The notes under the pieces were generated by a model. The model saw nothing but the letters and a program-made list of their open reading frames with translations. It searched no databases and was not told where the DNA came from. From positions 124,001-188,000 of the forward strand of contig BGKB01000146.1 in the NCBI GenBank assembly GCA_003116975.1: a DNA stretch of 64,000 nucleotides, read 5' to 3'. The position numbers and the translations under genes are program-made. Position 1 is the first letter of the stretch, and every line of letters begins with the position of its first letter. Origin of the DNA: Aurantiochytrium sp. KH105 (Eukaryota; Sar; Bigyra; Thraustochytrida; Thraustochytriidae). This document shows, piece by piece, positions 9,563 through 19,584 of this stretch.

Positions 9563-11683
9563 TTACGATTTGGTTTCCATGTTCTGCGAAGAGGCAGACC
9601 TCGTGAGAAGCGAGAGACGGCGGATCTGGCCCAAGAGATCCTCCATCGGGTCTGTAGAGTCCACAAAGACCTCGCGTGAGGCCACCTTGCTCAAGAGTTT
9701 CAAAATTTGCTTGCCGCTGAGCGTCTCGGTGACCTTGGCATTCGTTGAGGCGGCCTCGGGCAGGAACAATCGAGAGCGCAAAAGGCCCACCACGCGGTAG
9801 AGAGCCATAGCGCGCATGCAGTCCGCAAGGCGGTCCTCATAACCGTGCAAAAATTGCTCGCGCTGAGCAGGTGTCAGCTGCACCGCGTCCGCGAGCCCCG
9901 AGCTCATGCTCGTTGACCCAAGCATTACAAGAGCTGTCGCATAGTTCGTGAGCTCCTTGACGGCGAGCGTAATTTGTTTGAACGCACGATCTGCAATGGC
10001 AGCACGCGTCTTGGAGTCTTGCTCCAAAAACACCATCATGCGACGCACGTGCATCTTCGTCGCGAGCTCGACCTTGAGCTTGGCTCGAGCCTTGATCGGA
10101 TCAAAGCCGTCCGTGGCCGCAGGCGTACCAGCCTTGGCGGTCGGGAGCTCGTCATCCTTGTGTCGGTGCTCACAGTGTTCGTGCGAGAGCGCATGACTGT
10201 CAGTACTATCTCCTGCAAGCGCAAGACCAATCAGGGCGCGTTCGTGAGCGGTGTACGACTCTTTTCGAGTCGTCAGCACACGCATCAGCTCGAGCAAGTG
10301 GTTTCGGTGCTGCTCGATTTGAAATTGATACATTGCCTTGCGCATGCGATTGAGCTTGGCCAAGATTTTGTTGCGCACTTCAATGGGCTGGTCCAGATCC
10401 GCCGTGGACATGGCCCATGATCGCTTCAGCTCCGTCACGTCCCATGCTTCTTGCAATGATGTCATCAGGTCCTCCTCCGTGGTAGACTCATTTGGCTTGG
10501 GGCGACTCAGCGGTGGCGGCACTGGAATGAGGGCTGGAATGCGCCCGTGCTCTCCATTCTCACTTGTACCATTTGCACCAGCACTGCTCGCCTTGGGCGC
10601 AGAGGAAAGAGCGTTTGGCGATTGTCCTAAAGAAGGAGGAGGCGGTGGCGTCGTCGCTCGCGAAGATGAGGCGGCTGACGACACCGACGCTGCGTCGGAT
10701 GAGTGCGTGTCTCGCATGGCGACGTCTCCGACCGCCGTAGTCGGTATTCGCGAGGCAGGCGACGGTCCTTGCTGGTGCTGTGCTGCATGTGGCGCGAGCG
10801 AACGCGACTGCTGAGCTGCTCCCTGGCGTTGCTGTTGTTGCTGCTGCGGCGGCGGCGGAGGCGGAGGCTGTGTCCCTAAATTGCTCGCCGCTGAGGGTTG
10901 CGATCCTCGTGCATGGAACCCCGGGTTCGTGTGCGTGGAGGTGGCCATTGATGTATTCGTATGAACAGAAGGTCGAGGCCCAAGCGAGATTGGGTCAAGC
11001 GTCGCCGAAGGGTTTGCTGATGAGATCATGCCCCCCAAGGCTGTGCCGGTCTTGAGGGGAGACATAAAGCCTGCTTGTCCACGTGACCTGCTGAGTCTAT
11101 CAATAGAAAGCGAACCCGCCGTTGCCCAAGCAGGCGCTGCGACCTTGGGCGCTGGAGCCGGAGTTACATCGCGCGGAGACGAAGACGCAGAGGCGTTCGC
11201 ACTAGAATTGTTTGTGCCATTCCCTTGGCTGCTCTCGTCTACGTCCATGGAATTCCAGTCTGTCCATTCGTTGCGAGTCGGCTGAAAGGGGTGCAAGGTC
11301 ATGTTGCTAATCTGTTTTTTCTTCTTTTTGTCGGGCGCAGAGACGGCGCCCGAAGATGGCGCGCTGTCGAGCTTGTGTTTGCGCCTTTTCATCGAGTCCT
11401 GCGCCAGCGAGCAATCCTTTGGTAGCGGGATAGCCTTGTTGTTCGAGATGTCGAACATGGCCACATCCGCGCCCGACCACTCGATCCACGAATTGCTGAT
11501 GGGCTGCGAGGGGTGATAGTTGACGCCAAACCACGCCGGCGGCGGGTTCAGGCGCGGGTCGCCCTCCATAACGACGATGCTCGGGTCGTAGCCATAGTAG
11601 TCGACCTTGATCTTCTTTCGTTTCCTCGTCTTCTTGCGCCCGACGCCCTGCGCCTGCTGCGAGGCCTGCATCACGCCCGCCAT
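9563..11683 (-). CDS. Unknown protein with duplicated HP-QP-N-W-W motif
   Basis: 706 residues from ATG at 11683. The N-terminus has a basic cluster (KKTRKRKKIK, residues 18-26) followed by two copies of a 19-residue motif at 56-74 and 130-148, both fitting HP-x-QP-x2-N-x-W-x-[DE]-W-x3-DV. A long disordered Ser/Ala/Pro linker with poly-Pro and poly-Gln follows (to about residue 410). The C-terminal third is helical and charged with no low complexity, and holds a His/Asp cluster (HEHCEHRHKDDE). The basic clusters suggest a nuclear protein. I cannot assign a family. Confidence 0.75.
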   Translation of the reverse strand: MAGVMQASQQAQGVGRKKTRKRKKIKVDYYGYDPSIVVMEGDPRLNPPPAWFGVNYHPSQPISNSWIEWSGADVAMFDISNNKAIPLPKDCSLAQDSMKRRKHKLDSAPSSGAVSAPDKKKKKQISNMTLHPFQPTRNEWTDWNSMDVDESSQGNGTNNSSANASASSSPRDVTPAPAPKVAAPAWATAGSLSIDRLSRSRGQAGFMSPLKTGTALGGMISSANPSATLDPISLGPRPSVHTNTSMATSTHTNPGFHARGSQPSAASNLGTQPPPPPPPQQQQQQRQGAAQQSRSLAPHAAQHQQGPSPASRIPTTAVGDVAMRDTHSSDAASVSSAASSSRATTPPPPPSLGQSPNALSSAPKASSAGANGTSENGEHGRIPALIPVPPPLSRPKPNESTTEEDLMTSLQEAWDVTELKRSWAMSTADLDQPIEVRNKILAKLNRMRKAMYQFQIEQHRNHLLELMRVLTTRKESYTAHERALIGLALAGDSTDSHALSHEHCEHRHKDDELPTAKAGTPAATDGFDPIKARAKLKVELATKMHVRRMMVFLEQDSKTRAAIADRAFKQITLAVKELTNYATALVMLGSTSMSSGLADAVQLTPAQREQFLHGYEDRLADCMRAMALYRVVGLLRSRLFLPEAASTNAKVTETLSGKQILKLLSKVASREVFVDSTDPMEDLLGQIRRLSLLTRSASSQNMETKS

Positions 11684-13148
11684 CAACGAGGCGCGCGCGC
11701 GCCTTCCTCGCGCCCTCGGCGAGGCCCACGACGAGGCTCGTCAGCAAGGCAGCGCCGCGACCCTGGCCACCTCGCCGTCTGCGACCCCGCGCCTCGCAGC
11801 GAGGGGCCTGCGGCGCCGGGCGCGGGCGGAGGGCGCGGGGCCGAACGCGGCGCGGGTCCTCGCGCGCGCGGCGCGAGCGAGCGAGCGAGCGAGCGAGCGA
11901 GTGAGCGAGCGAGGGTCGGCGGCGTCAAGAAGATGCGCCGCGGCAGACTCCACTCGACTCCACTCGACCCGACCCGACGCGACGCGGCCCGACGCGACGC
12001 GACGCGGGCAGAGGCGACCCGAGCCGAGGCGCGCTTGCCGATCTGCTCCGGCGAGACCGAGAGCCCGCGCGCGCAGCAGGGCCTGCGCGGCCGTGCTCGC
12101 CTCGCGCGGCGCCTCGGATGATCACTGGAATGGAATGGAACGACACGGCCGCCGGCGCGAATAAACCCCGCGTCCGCGGGAGAAGCGGCCCGCCCGCCCG
12201 GACGGCGCCTTCCCGCGGCGTGCCTTTACGAGTCGTCCGGCCAGACAGCGCCCGACGATCGCTTCGCTGGGAAGGGTCCTGGGGTCGGCAGGGCGTCGGG
12301 CCTCTGCGCCTGCTGCCGGCGTGGACGAAGGCGTGGGCGGGGAAGCGGGATGGAATCTGGTCTGGACGAATTTTGGGTGTGGTAAGATTTGACGGGTCCC
12401 TCTCGAAGAAAACACAGCGCGTGAGAGTTGCTTCATCTCGCCCGTCAATTCGACAAGCGCTGATTTCAACGCGAGCGAGGATTGTCGATCCGGATGGGGT
12501 CTGCGGACCTTGATCCAGGCTCATAGGCCTTCTTTGGAACCAAATGGACCTGAACAAATAACAGCATCTGAAAAGTGTAAGTGTGCGTGTGTCCTATCGA
12601 AAGTGAACGACGAGCTTGTGCTCTAATGCTTGAAGCAATAAATGTGACCCGAGAGCTATCGCAGTTTATTGTTATCGTTGCCTCCTCCTCCGCCCTCCAC
12701 CTTCCCCCCCCCTCCCCCCCCCAAAAAAAGGATCATCCAATCTAATTTTACAAATCTAATTCGTATACGCGTGTGTGTGTGTGACTTTCGCGCGGCGTTG
12801 CAAGAGAGTCGCTTTCCAGAGCTTCTGGCATCAGAGCAGATGTCTTGTTGCGGGCATGCCGGCGTCCCTTTCCTTGCAAACGTCAAACATCATTCTTCGT
12901 AGGGTCATGCGCTGGCACGTTTGATCCCTCCATCGGCACAATGTCTTACTAAACATTCCCTGTTCCTTTTCTTTCTTTCTTTCTTTTTTTCTTTTCTCTT
13001 TTTGGTAATAGCCCTGCTGTCGCCAAAGGGCAGAAAGCTGGAAAGAACCTTGGAAAAGTCTGCTGATCGATCCCGATAGCAAATTTGCTCTCTTCGCGCC
13101 ATCTGCTGTGAACCTTGCTCGCGAGAGCGTCTTTTTTGGCCCTCATAT
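11684..13148. other. Intergenic, 5' flank of the unknown gene
   Basis: About 1.46 kb. It holds a (GCGA)n tract (11872-11912), GACGC/GACCC-rich direct repeats (about 11945-12010) and pyrimidine-rich runs near 12690-12720. Long frames here are Arg/Ala-rich products of GC-rich repeats and are not credible proteins. Confidence 0.5.
11872..11912. repeat. (GCGA)n microsatellite
   Basis: About ten GCGA units with one GTGA variant, 190 bp upstream of the ATG at 11683. Confidence 0.85.
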
Positions 13149-15305
13149 TTACTGATCGGGCTCGGTGGCCTCTCCCTTGGCCTTGTGCAGACGCTCCTCT
13201 TGCGCCCCGAGCTCGAGCTTGAAGGTCAGAGGTGCCACATAGTCCCAATCTTCAAAGTATCGCTGATGCCGGGAATTGATTGTCCTTTCTGGTTCGCCAC
13301 CGATAAGCGTTTCTAACCCTTCGAGATCGATCTCTGCCTTCATCGCACCAAAAGTAGGCCATTTAGGTTTGGTAACGACCTTGTTTTTCATGTGAGACAT
13401 GTCGTATGGCGGCTTGACTTGCTTGGCCAAAAGCTTTGACATGTCAATGCTCTCAAACCAGGGATGCTGGCAAAGTCCGCGAAATCCTTGTTCGTTGGTC
13501 CCGAGACGCTCTTTGGGAGACCTTGCCAACAGTCCATCCACGAAATCACGACATTCCTGGGACACCTCCGAAGATAGCTTGGCACTGGGTGTCTGCAGAT
13601 TATTAATGACGCCCAGCTCAACTTTCGATGAATCGTTCGTGGTCATGATAGCCATGCCTGAAGGGACATAGTGATTCTTACCGCATAAGAGCTCGAGCGT
13701 CATAACCCCAAGAGACCACCAATCGACGCTCGCACCGTATCCCTCAGGATCGGCGTCATCATTATCTCCCGCGAGGTCTTTGTTCTCATCGCGGATACTA
13801 GAACGAAGCGATGGCTTCTTGGAGAGCCGCTTTGTTGATCGCTTCTTTGGGCGCTCCGCTTCCAGAAGCTCTGGAGCTTTGTATCCAACCGTACCCACTC
13901 GAGTGAAGCGACGGCCCAGGGGAGCTCCCGGCGTGCGAGATGCGCGCCGCTGGTGTGGGCTTTGGATTTCGCCGTCAGGACCATCAGACTTTGACATGTC
14001 TCGGGGGTGCGCATCTTCTATTTGCGAACCTCTTAAGGTGGATACGGAGTGCCCCAAGCTTGTCGCGGAACTCTGCTCGTCTTCGCTATCGTCGGAACCT
14101 GCACCAGCTTCGTTTCCTCCAGACTCGGTTCCTAAGAGCTCATACCGCGAAGGGCGCTGCAAAACGCCCTTTTCGTCATCAATGTGACCTACCAGACCCA
14201 TGTCTGCGAGTTTAACGTGGCCGTCCTTACCAAGGAGCACGTTGATTGGTTTCAAGTCGCGATGCACGTAGTTGAGACAGTGCAAGTGGCGAAGTGCAAG
14301 CATGAGCTCCGCAATGACGAATTTCGCGTGGTCCTCGGGCAAACACTTGTCAAGATACCTATTCTTGAGCTCTTCCACCGTGCCTCCTCGCACAAATTCC
14401 ATAACGATGAGCGCGTCGAGATCGGTCTGAAAAGCATAATGCATCTCAACGATAAAGGGAAAGGTTGAGTGCACGTATACGTTGCGTTCCATGCAAATAC
14501 GAGTCTTGCGCGCCTTGAAGCCACCGCGACGGCCCATGGATTTGATGAGCTTCGCTTTGCCCATGGCTTTGATAGCGTATTCTTTTCCTGTTGACTTCTT
14601 CTTGACGTGAGCCACAAGTCCAAAGGCTCCTTGCCCAATGAAGTCGAGGTACTCGAAGTCGTCCACGTCGACGTGGTTGTAGGTGGCCTTTTTCTGCTTA
14701 ATGTATTCATCGTACTCTGGCGAGGATTTGAAGCGTCGGAAGGTATTGTCTGCCATTTCGCGAAAGACAGCGTGCTGCAAACCTACAAAGAGATCGGCCT
14801 TGAGGTCGAGCCGGCCCGGTACCATGGTGAGTCTGCGCGAATCTGTGCTTGTGCTTGAGTTTGCAGCTTCATCGAGCGAGTTCGATTCGACCGTATTAGG
14901 GACGGTGCCGTAGATGGCTCTTTGGTACGTAAGCACTCGCTCGGGCGTGAGGATACCAAGTCGCATGACGGCGTCGTCCTTGATGAACTTCTGATAGATA
15001 CTCTTGGCAACAAACCGACGATAGTCCCGCGTGGGAATGCGCTTGTATTCCTCCATCTCAATCCAAGCAAAAAAGTTCTCTTGAGACGACTCGGCCTTGG
15101 CAAAGTTGGCGAGATAGCGCTGCCCAAGCGGCTCTGCTAAGGCTTTCCGTAACTCCATGTATAAGGGGGAGTTGACATAAATCAAGGAGTTCTCTGCAGT
15201 CGTGATGTCATCTTCTTCGATCCAACGCTTTTCGGGGACCGCTGCATCGCTCTCGAGCGCTACGGAGGACTCCCCCTTGACGAGCTTGCCAAGTCCACCG
15301 CCCAT
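13149..15305 (-). CDS. RGS-domain AGC protein kinase, GRK-like
   Basis: 718 residues from ATG at 15305. An RGS-type helical domain spans about residues 48-202 and an AGC kinase domain about 217-617, the order found in G-protein-coupled receptor kinases. Kinase landmarks: glycine loop GQGAFGLV (224-231), catalytic Lys in AIK (246), HRDLKPIN (348-355), DMG (368-370) in place of DFG, and APE (477-479). An AGC-type tail follows (HPWFESID..., KQVKPPY). The activation segment carries a Ser/Asp-rich insert of about 75 residues, and a second, basic insert follows APE. MGGGLG at the N-terminus could be N-myristoylated. Expected role: membrane-proximal phosphorylation of receptors or other G-protein pathway targets. 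The key Lys, Asp and Asn are present, so it should be active. Confidence 0.9.
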   Translation of the reverse strand: MGGGLGKLVKGESSVALESDAAVPEKRWIEEDDITTAENSLIYVNSPLYMELRKALAEPLGQRYLANFAKAESSQENFFAWIEMEEYKRIPTRDYRRFVAKSIYQKFIKDDAVMRLGILTPERVLTYQRAIYGTVPNTVESNSLDEAANSSTSTDSRRLTMVPGRLDLKADLFVGLQHAVFREMADNTFRRFKSSPEYDEYIKQKKATYNHVDVDDFEYLDFIGQGAFGLVAHVKKKSTGKEYAIKAMGKAKLIKSMGRRGGFKARKTRICMERNVYVHSTFPFIVEMHYAFQTDLDALIVMEFVRGGTVEELKNRYLDKCLPEDHAKFVIAELMLALRHLHCLNYVHRDLKPINVLLGKDGHVKLADMGLVGHIDDEKGVLQRPSRYELLGTESGGNEAGAGSDDSEDEQSSATSLGHSVSTLRGSQIEDAHPRDMSKSDGPDGEIQSPHQRRASRTPGAPLGRRFTRVGTVGYKAPELLEAERPKKRSTKRLSKKPSLRSSIRDENKDLAGDNDDADPEGYGASVDWWSLGVMTLELLCGKNHYVPSGMAIMTTNDSSKVELGVINNLQTPSAKLSSEVSQECRDFVDGLLARSPKERLGTNEQGFRGLCQHPWFESIDMSKLLAKQVKPPYDMSHMKNKVVTKPKWPTFGAMKAEIDLEGLETLIGGEPERTINSRHQRYFEDWDYVAPLTFKLELGAQEERLHKAKGEATEPDQ

Positions 15306-16083
15306 CCTGCTTGCTCCCTGGGCGATGTGGGCGACGGAGACGACTTGGTGCTACTGCCCACGAGTCCAGCCTCGTGCACGACTCTCGAGGCAGCCTCCAG
15401 CTTTGCCTCCTTCTGCCTTTGGGCAGCGGCGCGCGTGGCGAGCGCCCCGTCGCGCGCGCGGGGAGAGAGGCCTCGATTAATTGTGTTTATATGAGCAAGG
15501 TGTGCAAGTCTCCGATTGGATGTTGGTTGCTGGGAATCGCGGCGCGGACCTGATCTGGAAGCAATCGCATCATGTGATGTGATGTAATGTGATGATGTCA
15601 AGCACACATACTGCCTAGGCCTACGAAAAACTTTTTAACATCACTTCGGGTTTAATTTCGATCGATTGCTACGATTGATGCAAGCGTGCTTGAACAACCG
15701 AGTCGACAGGGTTAACCGCTCAACTTGCAGCAACCAACCACATTCTTTGACCTTCGTTATTAGAAGAAAAATCCGAACCTCGAACGTAGACAAACTTGAA
15801 AAAAAAAAGTTCAACGGACAAGTCGATCATGACCTTGGAGACCTCTTTTAATGATTGTACGATGGGCAAGCATCCAAAACCTGAGAACCACCCAGCGCAT
15901 TTCATGAGACAGCAGCCCTCCGTACTCAAGAACGAAACAAGCAAGCTCAGCTATGAACAAGAAGATGCCCTTGAGCGGGCTTGTGTTGAGGGAAGGATGG
16001 CACTTTGAACAATCAGCATCAAAATTAAAAAAAAAAGTTTCAAGACTAGGTTGGCAAATTTGGAATATGGCTGACGAATCACA
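15306..16083. other. Intergenic, AT-richer, no gene
   Basis: Lies between the kinase start and the stop of the FHIP gene, so it holds the kinase promoter and the FHIP 3' UTR. It has a short GTGATGT repeat near 15570-15600 and A-runs near 15800 and 16030. Short frames only. Confidence 0.5.
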
Positions 16084-18651
16084 TCACTGGAGGTCATGCT
16101 GTAGAAGTGCAAGATTTTGTTTGGCCTGCAAGACGGATGCCAACTCCTTGAAGAACTCTTCAATGACAACGTACGCCTGAACAAAACGCTTTTTAGACGG
16201 CCCAAAGTCGGCGAGAGCTGCACTTACGCTACTGGCATCCAGGCCTTCGTCACCGAAATCCAGATCTCCATCGGCGCCGAGTTGGCTGCGCGTAAAGGTA
16301 TGCTGGGCCTCGAAATCAACGCCAAAGTCTTGAGCTCGTTCGAGCGCTTCCTTCCACACCGAGGAAAGCACATTAGCAAGCGTGCGCACCCCTTCCTTAA
16401 TTTTCAGGAGGGTGTCGCCCTGCTCGGCATCAAAGGCAGACAAAGTGTAAGGCCGACCCTCGAAGGCGGCGCGAAAGTCCCGCAGAGAGATGGCCTCATC
16501 ATAAAGATAACTGTGCATGACGCGATGCGGGCATTGCGCAAGCTTGGCAAGAATTCCCGTGAGAAGAAGATTTTCCTCGAGCGAGCTATCTAGCATACGC
16601 TCCAGTTTATTCAGGACAACGCTCAAAAATAGACCTTCCACAAAAGCTGCTTTTCCCGTCGTCTGTCCGGAATCACGCTCCTTTGAAGGTGCCTCGGCCG
16701 CAGATGCAGCGGCTCCGCGCTTTGACTTTTTCTGTGGAGAACACGAGCGTGCCTGCTCACTGCACACAGGAGAGGTGTAAGCGGCGAGACGCGCCGCAGC
16801 ACACGTCTGTTCGTCCGTAAGATACGTCTCAAAGGTCACGAGATCCTTCCGCTCCTGGTTCGAGATTGCCTTCAGCTTGCGCTCGGAACTGATGACGGGT
16901 GGTTTTGGAGAGCCTGGGTATTTGTCGAGAAAGTCGACAGCGTTTCCTGCAGATGCAGTTCGCACCCTACGCGACAATTTGGTTGGCTTTCGTGGCGGAG
17001 TGCGTAAAGGGTTGAGGGGAGGCATAGTGCCTTCTGGGGCGCCTTCGAGGTGCAAGCCGCCATAGAGTTGGCGAAGCACAAGACTGTGCAAGATGCGTGC
17101 GTCATTGAGATCAAGAAGGGCAGAAAAAAGCTTGAGAGCGGCCATCGAGACTTGCGGGGACATGGAGTCGATGCGAACGAGGAGTTCCGTTTGCAGGCGC
17201 GCCGTTTCCTGCGCGTCAGCCTGCTCAAGTTTGTCATTCTCTTGATCAAGAGTGCGCATGTCGGGTTCGAGCGCAGGGGAGATGAGCATGGACACGAGGT
17301 TCCACTGCAGTGGGCCGTGGCGAGCGGTTCCAGAGCCAGACTCTGCTGCACTCTCTAGTAAAACGCAGACGGCGAGCATGGCGTCACGTGCCATCTCTTC
17401 GTGGGTCTCGAGCAAAGCGGCGCGCAGGGGCCCGGTCAAGAAGGACTCGGTGATTTCCCGGACGAGAGCTCGAGGCAGAAGCTCTATCGCTTCGTTTCCC
17501 TCGGCGTCAGCCTTCATACTTTTCATGGTGGAACTCTTGCCATTCAGATGAAGATCGGCGCCCACGCCGACGTCATCATTATCATCGTCAGTATCCTCCT
17601 CGCCGACGCTGTCTTCGTCGTGGGAGGCATTCAGGTCAATGCTGGTGAAGACACCCGGAGTTGACAAAGCGAGCGCAAATTTCCAGCGCATGGCGAGAAC
17701 ACGATCAGCTTCCTGCACAAGGTCAGGCTTGTACAGATCATCAAGGTGCGCCGCACCTGGGCTTGAGGATGCTTGCGTACCTTGGAGCGAGCCTTGCGAG
17801 GAGTTTTGGGCGCGGCGAGCGTCAACGGCAGACTGAAAGGCCTGAAGAAGACTTTGCGCCACGCGCTTGCAAAAGAGTGTCTGGTCCACAATGTACTTGT
17901 GCAACATTGGGTCAAAAATAGATGACACGCAAAGCATGGCGTACCTTGCGCGCTCCCCCGTATCATTATCGGCGGCAATATGAGGCAATAGGGCGTCAAA
18001 GAGCTCGAGCTTGAGGGAACCTTGCTTTCCAGGTGCATAGAAGAATTGAAGCTGACTTGGATCCGCCCGCATTTTGAGCCAGAGCGTGCGAAGCAAGGAT
18101 ACGAGTCTTTCTTGTGCGTCGGGCGCGCCGACCTCTGCACTGACGCGAATAAGCTGGCAGAGAGGCGCGTGCGCCGTCTTGTATGGCAGGAGCGGGTGCC
18201 TCAATTTATCAAAGAGTCTCGTTAGTGTGATAAGAATGAGTGGCATCATGCCATTGGGCCTGTCGGCAAGACCTTTGGCGCAGAGGTCGATAAAGACACG
18301 ATTTTCGAGCGTGTACTCGAGACAAGCTCGGAGCGGGCCAATGTGTTGGCCTCCGAGATCGTCGGAGGGGGAGCTTGATTCGTCCTGCATGACGCCACGG
18401 TTCGAGTCGCGAATGAGTCCGAGATCCTCTCGCACGAGCAAGGTTACCATGGCATCAAGATTGGCGGGAATGCTCGTCTTGAGAAGCAGACCTGGGTCGT
18501 CGAGGTCATAATTTGCCTGCAAAACCCTCGCATGTTCTTCAGTGACCTCGTCCCAGAGATCTTTGAAGACTTCGACTGCCGGTCTCGACTCAGCGGGCGC
18601 CGCCACCTTTTGCGCAAAGTCCTTGACGCCTTTTCTTAGTTTGGCGAACAT
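16084..18651 (-). CDS. FHIP family protein (FAM160/RAI16-like), FTS-Hook complex subunit
   Basis: 855 residues from ATG at 18651. The N-terminal half is all-helical and matches the RAI16-like pattern. A segment near residue 60 reads IPANLDAMVTLLVRE. It is followed by a block of the form PLRACLEYTLENRVF...GLADRPNGMM and then RHPLLPYKTAHAPLCQLI, all typical of FHIP proteins. Later parts carry acidic and Ser-rich linkers (near residues 340-365) and a C-terminal helical block. In animals and fungi FHIP joins FTS and Hook to link early endosomes to dynein-dynactin; the same role is expected here. A dynactin subunit (Arp10) lies 39 kb away, but physical clustering is not implied. It is divergent from the poly-Gln gene. 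Confidence 0.82.
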   Translation of the reverse strand: MFAKLRKGVKDFAQKVAAPAESRPAVEVFKDLWDEVTEEHARVLQANYDLDDPGLLLKTSIPANLDAMVTLLVREDLGLIRDSNRGVMQDESSSPSDDLGGQHIGPLRACLEYTLENRVFIDLCAKGLADRPNGMMPLILITLTRLFDKLRHPLLPYKTAHAPLCQLIRVSAEVGAPDAQERLVSLLRTLWLKMRADPSQLQFFYAPGKQGSLKLELFDALLPHIAADNDTGERARYAMLCVSSIFDPMLHKYIVDQTLFCKRVAQSLLQAFQSAVDARRAQNSSQGSLQGTQASSSPGAAHLDDLYKPDLVQEADRVLAMRWKFALALSTPGVFTSIDLNASHDEDSVGEEDTDDDNDDVGVGADLHLNGKSSTMKSMKADAEGNEAIELLPRALVREITESFLTGPLRAALLETHEEMARDAMLAVCVLLESAAESGSGTARHGPLQWNLVSMLISPALEPDMRTLDQENDKLEQADAQETARLQTELLVRIDSMSPQVSMAALKLFSALLDLNDARILHSLVLRQLYGGLHLEGAPEGTMPPLNPLRTPPRKPTKLSRRVRTASAGNAVDFLDKYPGSPKPPVISSERKLKAISNQERKDLVTFETYLTDEQTCAAARLAAYTSPVCSEQARSCSPQKKSKRGAAASAAEAPSKERDSGQTTGKAAFVEGLFLSVVLNKLERMLDSSLEENLLLTGILAKLAQCPHRVMHSYLYDEAISLRDFRAAFEGRPYTLSAFDAEQGDTLLKIKEGVRTLANVLSSVWKEALERAQDFGVDFEAQHTFTRSQLGADGDLDFGDEGLDASSVSAALADFGPSKKRFVQAYVVIEEFFKELASVLQAKQNLALLQHDLQ

Positions 18652-19112
18652 CCTGGCCTCCTACGGATCCTGACTTTTTCGCTGGCAGACACCCGCACGA
18701 ATGAATGCAGGCAAGAAAGCAATCGATCGAAGTAAGCGAGCAAGCAAGAAAACACACGCACGCACGCAAGCGCGCGTGGAAGCACACGCTTTGCAACGCG
18801 CAGCCGCGTGTTCGTCGCGTGCTCGGCTGACGAGCAGGCAATCTCTACTGCGCTCGGCGTGTGTTCGACAGCGCTCTGGCCAGCCTGCCTCTGGCTGCCT
18901 CCGGCTGCCTGCCTGCCTGCCAGGAAGCGTGCGAGGCCACGCGACGCAGACGTCCTTTCCCCGCCGGTCTGCGTGCGGCGCCCGTCCGCGCCAGGCCGTC
19001 CGCGTGCGCGGAGACGGCTTCGAGGCCGAGCCAGAGGCGGGTTTGATCGCGAGCGCCCCGAGCCTGAGCAGGCGGAGAGAGAAGATGGTTGATTTGAATT
19101 TGAACCACGTGG

Positions 19113-19279
<167 letters not shown>

Positions 19280-19323
19280 GTTGATTTGAAATTTGAAATT
19301 TGAATTTGAATTTGAATTTGAAT
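19280..19323. repeat. (TTTGAA) hexamer repeat
   Basis: About seven TTTGAA-like units directly follow the TTTC tract. Two further TTTGAA-like units precede the tract at about 19091-19104, so the TTTC expansion appears to sit inside an older hexamer repeat. Confidence 0.85.
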
Positions 19324-19584
19324 AATGGGGCAAAACTTTCCTTCGGCCAGCTTGGTTTGTTTGTTTGTCTGGCGAGGCAAATCTATCTTGGCTCGCGGCG
19401 GCGCGGCGGCGCGGCGAGCGAGCGGAGCGCGCGAAGGCCCGGCGGCGGCGAGCGAGCGGGAGGCGGCGGCCGGCCGCGCGGCGATCTCCGTCCCCCCTCC
19501 CCTTCCCCCTCCCTCCCTCCCTCCGCGAGCCGCGGCCTCCCCGCCACCTTTGAGGAAAGGGCGGGAAGGCGGATCATTGGCGCC

